A stretch of DNA of 64,000 nt. Origin: Streptomyces sp. NBC_01723. GTDB taxonomy: Bacteria > Actinomycetota > Actinomycetes > Streptomycetales > Streptomycetaceae. Below are positions 17,630 to 25,206 of this stretch, in pieces (the first letter of the stretch is position 1; the number at the start of each line of letters is the position of its first letter). The DNA is taken from assembly GCF_036246005.1 (NCBI RefSeq), contig NZ_CP109171.1:1848001-1912000 (forward strand), written 5' to 3'. Both the position numbers and the translations under genes were made by a program. The notes below the pieces were generated by a model. It ran no database searches, had not been told where the DNA came from, and saw only the letters and a list, made by a program, of their open reading frames with translations.

Positions 17630-18384
17630 GCGGGGTTCCTCCCGGCCGTGCTTGCGGATGCGTTAGCGGTGTTCTTGGACGTGTGCGCCGCGGGCGGCGC
17701 GTGCGAGGTCTTCGGAATGAACGTGGTGCAGACCCCGTCGCCGTGCGCGATGGTCGCGAGCCGCTGTACATGCGTACCGAGCAGCTCGGCGAAAAATTCC
17801 GTCTCCGCCTCGCACAGCTGCGGAAACTGCTCTGCGACGTGGGCGACCGGGCAGTGGTGCTGGCACAGCTGCTCGCCCTGCTGCGGATGGGGTGCGCTCC
17901 GCGCCGTAGCAGCGTACCCGTCCGCGCTCAGGGCCTTGGCCAGGGCTTCGGTGCGCTCCTCGGGCGGGGCGGACTCGACCGCCTCGCGGTAGGCGCCGCC
18001 CTGGGCGGCGATCCGGGCCCGGGCGAAGGCGGCGATCGCCTGCTCCCCGCCCTCCCGCTCGGCGATCCAGCGCAGGGCGTCCACGGCCAGCTTGTCGTAC
18101 GACTGGTCGAAGGCGTCGCGGCCGCAGTCGGTGAGCGCGAAGACCTTGGCGGGGCGCCCGCGCGTGCGCGTGCCGTAGACCCGCTGCTGGCGCGCCTCGA
18201 CCACGTCGTCGGCGACCAGGGCGTCGAGGTGGCGCCGGACCGCCGCCTGGGTGAGGCCCAGGCGCCCGGCGAGTTCGGCGACCGTCGACGGCCCGTGGTC
18301 CAGGATGGAGCGCGCGACACGGTTGCGGGTGGACCGCTCACCGGTCGCGAGTTCCTCCTGCGGAGCCTCGCCAACGTTTTTCAC
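17626..18384 (-). CDS. sufR: SufR-type transcriptional repressor with Fe-S cluster cysteines
   Basis: SufR is a winged-helix repressor that senses cluster status and shuts off the suf operon. The 252-residue product has a helix-turn-helix ([20 protein letters not shown], then [15 protein letters not shown]), a GRPAKVF segment, and a C-terminal cluster-ligand pattern [14 protein letters not shown] ... QLCEAE ... GVCTTF. The start is uncertain. I use the GTG at 18384 because the sequence before it is AT-richer and poorly biased. A GTG at 18456, sitting right after the palindrome, would add 24 residues and could be leaderless; that extension contains a rare TTA leucine codon. Cotranscribed with sufB. 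Confidence 0.85.
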   Translation of the reverse strand: MKNVGEAPQEELATGERSTRNRVARSILDHGPSTVAELAGRLGLTQAAVRRHLDALVADDVVEARQQRVYGTRTRGRPAKVFALTDCGRDAFDQSYDKLAVDALRWIAEREGGEQAIAAFARARIAAQGGAYREAVESAPPEERTEALAKALSADGYAATARSAPHPQQGEQLCQHHCPVAHVAEQFPQLCEAETEFFAELLGTHVQRLATIAHGDGVCTTFIPKTSHAPPAAHTSKNTANASASTAGRNPA

Positions 18385-18456
18385 AACGCCATTGTTGCGT
18401 AATTCCTCGGAGGCGGGCAAGCCGCGTCCGGATCTTCCTACGGTGCCCTGCGTCAC

Positions 18457-18470
18457 TTAGGCATACCTAA
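18457..18470 (-). promoter_or_regulatory. TTAGG-CATA-CCTAA palindrome upstream of sufR, iron-box-like operator
   Basis: A perfect 5-bp-arm inverted repeat sits directly upstream of the suf operon and overlaps a plausible -10 region on the minus strand (TAGGTA). Its half-sites TTAGG and CCTAA are those of actinobacterial iron boxes bound by DmdR/IdeR proteins, so iron repression is possible; SufR autoregulation is the alternative. Confidence 0.5.
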
Positions 18471-18544
18471 TCTGACCTGCGGAAACGATCTTTGATCGAT
18501 CAATTCAGTGGCGTTCCGAGCGGACCTGCGGGACACTCCCCGGC

Positions 18545-19333
18545 ATGCCCACACCCCCTCCGACCGGCCCACTCGTCACCCGCGGCACCATCGCGGCGGG
18601 TCTGCGCGAGCTGGGTGTGCGGACCGGTGACACCCTCCTCGCGCACACCTCCCTCAGCTCACTCGGCTGGGTCTGCGGAGGGCCGGTCGCGGTGGTCCAG
18701 GGACTGCTCGACGCCCTCGGTCCGGTCGGCACGCTGGTGGTCCCGACGCAGACGGGCGATCTGTCGGACCCGGCCCTGTGGACCAGCCCTCCGGTGCCCG
18801 AGGAGTGGTGGGACACCGTGCGCACCGCGACGCCCGCGTACGACCCGCTGATCACGCCCTCGCGCGGCGTCGGGGTGGTCCCCGAGACGGTCCGCACCTG
18901 GCCCGGCGCCCTGCGCAGCGCGCATCCGCAGACCTCGTTCGCGGCCCTCGGGGCACGCGCCGCCGAGGTGGTCGAGGGCCACGCGACCGACTGCCGGCTC
19001 GGCGAGCGCAGCCCGCTGGCCACGCTGGAACGGCTCGGCGCCCGCGTCCTGCTGCTCGGCGCGGGCTACGAGGCGTGCACCGCCTTCCACCTCGCCGAAT
19101 ACCGGATCCCCTCCCCTTTGGTGGAGGTGGGGCGCCCGGGGCCGGTGGGCTGGGAACGGGTGACCGAGGTGTCGATCACGTCGGACCGCTTCGACGAACT
19201 CGGCCACGACTTCGAACGCGACCGGCCGGTCGCCCGCGGCACCATCGGCGCGGCCACCGCACGCCTGTTCCCCCTGCCGGACGCGGTCGCCTACGCCGAA
19301 CGGTGGCTGCCCGTGCACCGCCCCCGCGACTGA
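18545..19333 (+). CDS. Aminoglycoside 3-N-acetyltransferase (AAC(3)) family protein
   Basis: The 262-residue product has the AAC(3) pattern: LLAHTSLSSLGWVCGGPVAV near residue 32, VPTQTGDLSDP, an SRGVGVVPE segment, AHPQTSFAALG with the catalytic His, and AFHLAEY near residue 180. AAC(3) enzymes acetylate aminoglycosides with acetyl-CoA and can give resistance; many chromosomal Streptomyces members have unproven or other acyl-acceptor substrates. It is transcribed divergently from sufR. The ATG at 18545 has no clear ribosome-binding site. Confidence 0.85.
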   Translation: MPTPPPTGPLVTRGTIAAGLRELGVRTGDTLLAHTSLSSLGWVCGGPVAVVQGLLDALGPVGTLVVPTQTGDLSDPALWTSPPVPEEWWDTVRTATPAYDPLITPSRGVGVVPETVRTWPGALRSAHPQTSFAALGARAAEVVEGHATDCRLGERSPLATLERLGARVLLLGAGYEACTAFHLAEYRIPSPLVEVGRPGPVGWERVTEVSITSDRFDELGHDFERDRPVARGTIGAATARLFPLPDAVAYAERWLPVHRPRD

Positions 19334-19361
19334 CGGCCCACTAACGCGCCGCTCCCGCCCC

Positions 19362-19381
19362 GTGCGGGGGAGATCCCGCAC
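19362..19381 (+). terminator. Hairpin after the AAC(3)-like gene
   Basis: GTGCGGG (19362-19368) and CCCGCAC (19375-19381) flank a six-base loop, 28 bp past the stop codon and 43 bp before the next gene. G/C-rich with no U tract. Confidence 0.4.
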
Positions 19382-19424
19382 CCCCGCGCCCGGGGGCCGC
19401 GCCGCCTACCTAGACTCGTGACCC

Positions 19425-20348
19425 ATGCGAAGCGAGCCCGTGGTCCAGGTGCAGGCCCTGGTGAAGCGGTACGGCACGAAGACCGCGGTGGACGGCCTGG
19501 ACCTGGAGGCCGGGGCGGGAGTCACCGCCGTACTCGGCCCCAACGGAGCGGGCAAGTCGACGACCGTCGAGACCTGTGAGGGATACCGCAGACCGGACTC
19601 CGGGACGGTGCGCGTCCTGGGCCTCGACCCGGTGGGGCAGGGCGCCGAGCTGCGGCCCCGGATCGGGGTGATGCTCCAGTCCGGCGGCGTCTACTCCGGC
19701 GCCCGGGCCGACGAGATGCTGCGCCACGTCGCGAGACTGCACGCCCACCCGCTGGACGTCGACGCGCTGATCGAGCGGCTCGGCCTGGGGTCGTGCGGCC
19801 GGACCACGTACCGCAGGCTCTCCGGCGGGCAGCAGCAGCGGCTCGCCCTGGCGATGGCGGTGGTCGGACGTCCGGAGCTGGTGTTCCTGGACGAGCCGAC
19901 GGCCGGCCTGGACCCCCAGGCCCGCCGCGCCACCTGGGACCTCGTGCGGGACCTGCGCGGCGACGGCGTCTCCGTCATCCTCACCACCCACCACATGGAC
20001 GAGGCCGAGCAGCTGGCCGACGACGTCGCCATCATCGACGCGGGCCGGGTCATCGCCCAGGGCTCGCCCGAGGACCTGTGCCGCGGCGGCGCCGAGAACA
20101 CTCTGCGGTTCACCGGCCGGCCGGGACTGGACGTGGCCTCCCTCCTCAAGGCGCTGCCCCCGGACTCGGCGGCGGCGGAGCTGACTCCGGGCTCCTACCG
20201 CGTCGTCGGCAAGGTCGACCCGCAGCTGCTCGCGACGGTGACCTCCTGGTGCGCCCAGCACGGGGTGATGCCGGACCGCATCTCGGTGGAGCGGCACACC
20301 CTGGAGGACGTCTTTCTGGAGCTCACGGGCAAGGAGTTGCGCTCATGA
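19425..20348 (+). CDS. ABC exporter ATP-binding protein (drug-resistance DrrA-like)
   Basis: The 307-residue product has Walker A GPNGAGKST near residue 38, Q-loop LQSGGVYSG, signature RLSGGQQQRLALAM, Walker B LVFLDEPTAGLD and the switch His in TTHHMDEAEQ. The C-terminal third (about residues 215-307, GRPGLDVASLLKALPP ... RISVERHTLEDVFLELTG) is the extension typical of DrrA-type ATPases. It pairs with the membrane protein at 20345. The stop overlaps that gene's ATG by four bases; a tandem duplication lies at this junction. Confidence 0.92.
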   Translation: MRSEPVVQVQALVKRYGTKTAVDGLDLEAGAGVTAVLGPNGAGKSTTVETCEGYRRPDSGTVRVLGLDPVGQGAELRPRIGVMLQSGGVYSGARADEMLRHVARLHAHPLDVDALIERLGLGSCGRTTYRRLSGGQQQRLALAMAVVGRPELVFLDEPTAGLDPQARRATWDLVRDLRGDGVSVILTTHHMDEAEQLADDVAIIDAGRVIAQGSPEDLCRGGAENTLRFTGRPGLDVASLLKALPPDSAAAELTPGSYRVVGKVDPQLLATVTSWCAQHGVMPDRISVERHTLEDVFLELTGKELRS

Positions 20349-20381
20349 CTGGAGCTCACGGGCAAGGAGTCGCGCGGGTGA
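20316..20381 (+). repeat. 33-bp tandem duplication spanning the ATPase/permease junction
   Basis: Units 20316-20348 and 20349-20381 share their first 22 bases exactly (ending GGCAAGGAGT) and end ATGA and GTGA. Each carries the ribosome-binding site AAGGAGT followed, eight bases later, by a start codon: ATG at 20345 and GTG at 20378. The permease therefore has two equally well-placed starts, the first adding 11 residues. Confidence 0.9.
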
Positions 20382-21148
20382 CCACGACCGGTACGTACGC
20401 ACCGAGGCCCGGTGCCGCGCCCCTCGGACGGATGATCGCGGCGCAGGCGGCGCTGGAGACGAGGATGCTGCTGCGCAACGGCGAGCAGCTCCTGCTGACG
20501 GTGATCATCCCGACGCTGCTGCTCGTCCTGTTCAGCACCGTGGACATCGTCGACACCGGCACCGAGGAGGCCGTCGACTTCCTCGCCCCCGGCGTGCTCG
20601 CCCTCGCCGTCATGTCCACGGCGTTCACCGGACAGGCCATCGCCACCGGCTTCGAGCGCCGGTACGGGGTGCTGAAGCGGCTGGCCGCTTCGCCGCTGCC
20701 CCGCTGGGCCCTGATGGCCGCGAAGACGGTGTCGGTGCTGGTCACCGAGGTGCTCCAGATCGTCCTGCTGACGGTGATCGCCTTCGCGCTGGGCTGGTCG
20801 CCGCACGGCAGCCCGGTGGCCGTGCTGCTGCTCCTGGTCGCCGGCACGGCCGCCTTCTCCGGGCTCGGGCTGCTCATGGCGGGCACGCTGAAGGCGGAGG
20901 CCACGCTGGCCGCCGCCAACCTGGTCTTCCTGCTGCTGCTCGTGGGCGGCGGGGTGATCGTGCCGCTGGACAGGTTCCCGGACGCCGCGCAGGACGTGCT
21001 GGGGCTGCTGCCCATCTCCGCCCTCTCGGACGGGCTGCGCGACGTGCTCCAGCACGGTGCCGGGATGCCGTGGGGGAACCTGGCGGTCCTCGCCGTGTGG
21101 GCGGTCGCGTCACTCGCGGCCGCCGGGAAGTTCTTCCGCTGGGAGTAG
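20345..21148 (+). CDS. ABC-2 type exporter membrane protein
   Basis: The 267-residue product (from the ATG at 20345) has six hydrophobic segments of the ABC-2 exporter type, including LLLTVIIPTLLLVLFSTVDI, APGVLALAVMSTAFTGQAIA and VLLLLVAGTAAFSGLGLLMA, with an ERRYGVLKRLAASPLPRW cytoplasmic loop and PLDRFPDAAQDVLGLLPISALSDGLR near the C-terminus. It would form the channel for the DrrA-like ATPase and export a lipophilic compound or drug. An alternative GTG start at 20378 lies in the second copy of the tandem repeat. Confidence 0.88.
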   Translation: MTGAHGQGVARVTTTGTYAPRPGAAPLGRMIAAQAALETRMLLRNGEQLLLTVIIPTLLLVLFSTVDIVDTGTEEAVDFLAPGVLALAVMSTAFTGQAIATGFERRYGVLKRLAASPLPRWALMAAKTVSVLVTEVLQIVLLTVIAFALGWSPHGSPVAVLLLLVAGTAAFSGLGLLMAGTLKAEATLAAANLVFLLLLVGGGVIVPLDRFPDAAQDVLGLLPISALSDGLRDVLQHGAGMPWGNLAVLAVWAVASLAAAGKFFRWE

Positions 21149-21202
21149 GGCCGCATGCCCGGGACCGACCCTCGTGAAAGCGTGCACAAGCGGACCCCTA
21201 CG

Positions 21203-22213
21203 ATGGACGGCGTGCCAAACGTGACCCGCGCCGACGCCGTAGCAGCCGTGCGCAACCCGCTCGCCTTCATCGCCGCACGCTGGACCCCGGATCCCCGGAC
21301 CGTCCGGCGGGCGGCTCTCGTCGCCCTCGTCATGTCGGTGGTCATCGTGGTCACCGGCGGCGCGGTGCGCCTGACCGGCTCGGGCCTCGGCTGCCCGACC
21401 TGGCCGAAGTGCACCGAGGACTCGCTGACCAACACCAGCGAGATGGGCGTCCACGGCGTCATCGAGTTCGGCAACCGCATGCTGGCCTACGTGCTGTGCG
21501 CGGCGGTCGGCTGGGCGATCATCGCCGCGCGGTCGCAGAAGCCGTTCAGGCGCTCGCTGACCCGGCTGGGCTGGGTGCAGTTCTGGATCGTGATGGGCAA
21601 CGCGATCCTCGGCGGCATCGTCGTCCTGGTCGGTCTCAACCCGTACACGGTCGCCGCGCACTTCCTGCTGTCGAGCGCGCTGATCGCGGTCGCCACCGTG
21701 ATGTGGCAGCGCACCCGGGAGGGCGACGCGGCACCGCGGCCCCTGGTCGGCAAGCCCGTCCAGCAGATGGTGTGGGTGCTGACCGTCGTCTCCGTGCTGC
21801 TGATCGCGGTCGGCACGGTCGTCACCGGCGCCGGTCCGCACGCGGGCGACTCCAGCGAGGTCGCGCGGATGCCGGTCGACTGGGAGACGGTGAGCAAGGT
21901 GCACGCCGTCCTGGCGTGGATCGTGGTGACGCTGACGTTCGCCCTGTGGTTCGTGCTGAAGGCGGTCGACGCCCCCAAGTGGCCGCTGGCCCGTACCCGT
22001 GACCTCTTCCTGGTGCTGCTCGCCCAGGGCGTCATCGGCTACGTCCAGTACTTCACCGACCTGCCCGAGGTCCTGGTCGGGCTGCACATGCTCGGCTCGT
22101 GCCTGGTGTGGATCGCGGTGCTGCGGGTGCTGCTGGCGGTGCGCGAGCGCGCCGGCGGGACGGAGGCCGGGGTGCCGGGTCCCGCGGCGGAGGCGACGCT
22201 CACCCGGGCCTGA
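21203..22213 (+). CDS. ctaA: Heme A synthase (CtaA/Cox15)
   Basis: CtaA hydroxylates heme O to heme A for cytochrome aa3 oxidase, in the membrane. The 336-residue product has eight membrane segments, the VRLTGSGLGCPTWPKC start of the mature protein, and histidines in GVHGVIEFGNRML, TVAAHFLLSS, KVHAVLAW and GLHMLGS that supply heme ligands. The cysteine pair C-x5-C of the first loop is present. I take the ATG at 21203; a GTG at 21212 gives three fewer residues and cannot be excluded. It pairs functionally with ctaB 1.7 kb away. Its last 14 bases overlap the convergent amidohydrolase gene. Confidence 0.92.
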   Translation: MDGVPNVTRADAVAAVRNPLAFIAARWTPDPRTVRRAALVALVMSVVIVVTGGAVRLTGSGLGCPTWPKCTEDSLTNTSEMGVHGVIEFGNRMLAYVLCAAVGWAIIAARSQKPFRRSLTRLGWVQFWIVMGNAILGGIVVLVGLNPYTVAAHFLLSSALIAVATVMWQRTREGDAAPRPLVGKPVQQMVWVLTVVSVLLIAVGTVVTGAGPHAGDSSEVARMPVDWETVSKVHAVLAWIVVTLTFALWFVLKAVDAPKWPLARTRDLFLVLLAQGVIGYVQYFTDLPEVLVGLHMLGSCLVWIAVLRVLLAVRERAGGTEAGVPGPAAEATLTRA

Positions 22214-23336
22214 CGGGGCTCGGCGGGGCCGCCTCCAGTCCGTAGACCCGGCCCGCGTTCCCCGACGCGATCATGGCGGCCACCCGCTGCGCGTCCCCCA
22301 GGCACCACGCCCCCTCGGCCACCCAGGTGCCCAGCACCCGGCCGAGGGCCTCGCGGAACAGGCGGGCGGCCACCACGTGCAGCTCGGGCAGGCCCTGGGC
22401 GCCGCTGGAGAACAGGATCTTGCCGAAGGGGGCCAGCTCCAGGATCTCGGCGAGGACCGTCGCGGCGCGCGCGCCGGTGCGCACCAGCGCGGCGCCGGAG
22501 TCGGCGTAGACGTGCGGGAAGACGCCCGCCAGGTGGGCGGCGTGGCGGTGGTACGGGTAGCCGTGCAGGAGGACCAGGTCGGTGCCGAGACCCGCGGTGG
22601 CCCGGACGAAGTCCGTGAGCAGGACCGGGTCGGTGCGGTCGATGCGCAGGCCCGGCTCGCCGAGGCCCGCGTGCAACTGGAGCGGCAGTCCGGAGGCGAC
22701 GGCGATCCACAGCAGGTGCCGCAGCAGCACCGGGTCGCTCAGTTCCCCGCCCACCTCGCGCCCGCTCAGCCAGCGCCCGGCGGCCCCGCGCACCTCGCCG
22801 GGGCCGGGCGGTTCGGGAGCGAGCGCGAGTCCGTGCCGTACGCCCGCGACCGAGGTGAAGGCGACCGCGCCCGCGGCGGCCCCGTGCACCGCCTCGGCGA
22901 GGTTGGCGAGGAAGGACTCGACGGTGCCGGAGGTGTCGGCGACCTGTTCGGCCAGCAGTTCGAGGCGCACGATCTCGTGGGTGTCGGCGTCCGCCGCGGA
23001 GGCCATCTCCCCCGGTCCCGTCAGGTCGCCGGGCAGCCCCGCGTCCACCAGGTACGTCGTGATGCCGCTGCCGCGCAGCAGCCTGCGGTCGGCCTCCATG
23101 ACGCCCAGCTCCCGGCGCCGGGCCAGGTAGCGGGCGGGCGGGCAGTGCGGTTCCAGGCCGAGCAGGGGCGGGCACCAGCGGCGTACCGCGAAGCCGGTCT
23201 GGGTGTCGAAGAGGGTGGTGCCCGGCGCGGGCGGACCCTCGGTGCGGGCCAGCTGGGCCTCGAAGGTGCCGAGGCCCAGCTCCGTTCTCAGGACGCCGTG
23301 GCAGTACTGGTCCACCAGGGACGGCGTTTCGATCAT
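22200..23336 (-). CDS. Amidohydrolase-family metal-dependent hydrolase
   Basis: The 378-residue product has TIM-barrel amidohydrolase features: VDQYCHGV near residue 8, then LPLQLHAGLGEPGLR, VLLHGYPYHRHAA, VYADSGAAL and ILFSSGAQGLPELHVVAARL. The first barrel His-x-His pair is absent (CHGV carries one His), which is common in the amidohydrolase_2 group. The C-terminus RVAAMIASGNAGRVYGLE is typical. The substrate is unknown; related domains are fused to glutamine-synthetase-like proteins (FluG type). It converges on ctaA. Start ATG at 23336. Confidence 0.75.
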   Translation of the reverse strand: MIETPSLVDQYCHGVLRTELGLGTFEAQLARTEGPPAPGTTLFDTQTGFAVRRWCPPLLGLEPHCPPARYLARRRELGVMEADRRLLRGSGITTYLVDAGLPGDLTGPGEMASAADADTHEIVRLELLAEQVADTSGTVESFLANLAEAVHGAAAGAVAFTSVAGVRHGLALAPEPPGPGEVRGAAGRWLSGREVGGELSDPVLLRHLLWIAVASGLPLQLHAGLGEPGLRIDRTDPVLLTDFVRATAGLGTDLVLLHGYPYHRHAAHLAGVFPHVYADSGAALVRTGARAATVLAEILELAPFGKILFSSGAQGLPELHVVAARLFREALGRVLGTWVAEGAWCLGDAQRVAAMIASGNAGRVYGLEAAPPSPVRPG

Positions 23337-23420
23337 CCGGACTCCCCCGTGACGGGACCGCGGGCCGTCGCGGCTCGTGCGCCGTACGGCTTCCTACGGT
23401 CCTAACGGGTGAACCCGGTC

Positions 23421-23780
23421 TCAGGTGTTGCTCGGGCCGCCGACCTGGATGCCGGCCATGCGCGACCACTCGTAGCGGCCCGTCGTCACCTTCGCGGCGA
23501 ACTCGCCGTCGAAGTCCTCGTGGACGGTGAGTCCGGACTTCTCCACGGCCTGCCGGGCCGTCTCGTGGGAGCGCGCGACCAGGTCTCCCCAGGCGCCGTC
23601 CTCGCCCACGAGGACGATCCGGGCGCCGCGCTCACCGAGGTAGGCCACCTGGGCCTCGGCGCCGCCGTGCGCCTTGGAGAAGGAGTCGATCGACCGGGCG
23701 AGGCGCGCCACCCGGCGCTCGGCGCGCCGGTCGGCCTTCGTGTCCCCCTGCTGCGTGTCCACCTGCTGCGTGTCTGCCAT
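23421..23780 (-). CDS. Conserved hypothetical protein, small and soluble
   Basis: The 119-residue product begins MADTQQVDTQQGDTKADRRA and is charged and soluble, with an alternating strand/helix character (QVAYLGERGARIVLVGEDGAWGD, then VARSHETARQAVEKSGL). I see no signal peptide, catalytic motif or known family. The internal ATG at 23780 is chosen because the reading to its left lacks coding character. Codon use matches neighbours. It lies between the amidohydrolase and ctaB on the same strand. Confidence 0.6.
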   Translation of the reverse strand: MADTQQVDTQQGDTKADRRAERRVARLARSIDSFSKAHGGAEAQVAYLGERGARIVLVGEDGAWGDLVARSHETARQAVEKSGLTVHEDFDGEFAAKVTTGRYEWSRMAGIQVGGPSNT

Positions 23781-23813
23781 GACCAGGATGCTACCGACGG
23801 GTAGATCGAACGG

Positions 23814-23857
23814 CGACGGGCGGGGTGCGTGGCCTTGGCCACGCACCCCGCCCGTCG
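23814..23857 (-). terminator. Perfect 21-bp hairpin after ctaB
   Basis: A 21-bp stem (23814-23834 with 23837-23857) closes over a TT loop. It begins 20 bp after the ctaB stop codon and is one of the strongest hairpins in the window. It precedes the small hypothetical gene on the same strand. Confidence 0.85.
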
Positions 23858-23876
23858 GACACGGCCCCCGGGGGCA

Positions 23877-24824
23877 TCAGCGCAGGAAGGGGTCCACCGC
23901 GATCGCGAGGAACAGCACCGACACGTAGGTGATGGACCAGTGGAAGAGCCGCATCTCCTTGAGCTTGCCGCCCGTGACCTCGGCCTTGGCACGGTTCTGC
24001 AGCCCGTGCGCCTCCCACAGCCACATGCCGCCCGCCAGCAGGGCGACGGCCGTGTAGAACCAGCCGGTGTAGCCCAGCGGGGTCAGCAGCAGCGACACCA
24101 CGACCATCACCCAGCTGTAGATGACGATCTGCCGTGCGACCACCTTGTTGGAGGCGATGACCGGGAGCATCGGCACGCCCACGCGCGCGTAGTCCTCCTT
24201 GACCTTCATGGACAGCGGCCAGTAGTGCGGCGGCGTCCAGAAGAACATCACCCCGAAGAGGATGATCGGCGCCCAGGACATCGAGTTGGTCACGGCCGAC
24301 CAGCCGATGAGCACCGGGAGACAGCCGGCGATGCCGCCCCAGACGATGTTCTGCGAGGTGCGGCGCTTGAGGATCATCGTGTAGACGACCACGTAGAAGA
24401 GGAGCGCGCCGAGGGAGAGCCAGGCCGACAGCCAGTTGACGGTGAGACCGAACAGCAGGGTGGAGACGACGGCCAGGGTGATGCCGAAGACGAGGCATTC
24501 CACCGGGCTGACCATGCCGGTCACCAGGGGGCGCTGCGAGGTGCGGTCCATCAACGCGTCGATGTCGCGGTCGATGTACATGTTCAGCGCGTTCGCGCCG
24601 CCGGCCGAGAGGTAACCGCCGACGCAGGTCAGCAGCACCAGCCCCAGATCCGGAACACCCTGTTCGGCGAGGAACATCACCGGAACCGTGGTGATCAGCA
24701 GAAGCTCGATGATCCGCGGCTTGGTCAGCGCCACGAACGCCTTGACACGGGCCCCGAACGGCCGGTGACTCGGGCTCTGGCTCGTCCCGATTACCCCCGC
24801 AGGACGGGATTCAACGGCCGTCAC
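23877..24824 (-). CDS. ctaB: Heme O synthase (protoheme IX farnesyltransferase, CtaB)
   Basis: CtaB adds a farnesyl group to heme B, giving heme O, the substrate of CtaA. The 315-residue product is a UbiA-type prenyltransferase: the first Asp-rich motif [18 protein letters not shown] near residue 85, a second region [20 protein letters not shown], and nine or so membrane segments. The GTG at 24824 is preferred to the ATG at 24845 because AGGGG lies ten bases before it. It is transcribed away from tkt. Confidence 0.92.
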   Translation of the reverse strand: MTAVESRPAGVIGTSQSPSHRPFGARVKAFVALTKPRIIELLLITTVPVMFLAEQGVPDLGLVLLTCVGGYLSAGGANALNMYIDRDIDALMDRTSQRPLVTGMVSPVECLVFGITLAVVSTLLFGLTVNWLSAWLSLGALLFYVVVYTMILKRRTSQNIVWGGIAGCLPVLIGWSAVTNSMSWAPIILFGVMFFWTPPHYWPLSMKVKEDYARVGVPMLPVIASNKVVARQIVIYSWVMVVVSLLLTPLGYTGWFYTAVALLAGGMWLWEAHGLQNRAKAEVTGGKLKEMRLFHWSITYVSVLFLAIAVDPFLR

Positions 24825-25206
24825 GCACACCCCTGACAGAGACATCCCAGCAAGCCCGACCGTGTGAAGTGGCGGTAAAGGCTCGCGCGTACCACGCCAC
24901 TTTAGACGTTGCCCATACCTCGGCCTTCGCGGGGGTGGGGTCGTGTTGGAAGGGGTGCTCCGACGTGCGTTCGGAGAGTCGATTGAGCAGTCAGATGAGC
25001 GGCGCCGTATTCACATGCCGAATGCGGTTTCGCCCAGTCGACAGGCGGATCGAGAAGAGTCCCGGCAGTCTGGATTCCAGCGGAAAAACGCACGTACTTA
25101 CGGGGGTAGGCTCGACAGCGGCCGGCCGATCTCACGGACGCGCCGGCAGCCGGTGGGCGCCCACGTGCACCGGCATCCGACATGTGGAGAGGAGCCCTGA
25201 CTCAGG
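24825..25206. promoter_or_regulatory. Divergent intergenic region between ctaB and tkt
   Basis: About 380 bp with no gene I can support. It holds an inverted repeat AGTGGCG...CGCCACT near 24870-24905 (close to the ctaB start), AT-richer stretches between 24960 and 25100, and GAGGAG about 12 bases before the tkt GTG. A TAGGCT near 25106-25111 could be a -10 for tkt but has no convincing -35. Both promoters must lie here. Confidence 0.5.

Noticed and set aside
16140..17771. A 543-codon minus-strand reading in another frame over sufB
   Set aside because: It is Arg/Gly-rich and lacks SufB motifs; the sufB frame is fully conserved and coupled to its neighbours.
18384..18456. A longer sufR start at 18456
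   Set aside because: The extra 24 codons have weak codon bias, a rare TTA codon and no family similarity. I kept the GTG at 18384 but a leaderless start at 18456 is not ruled out.
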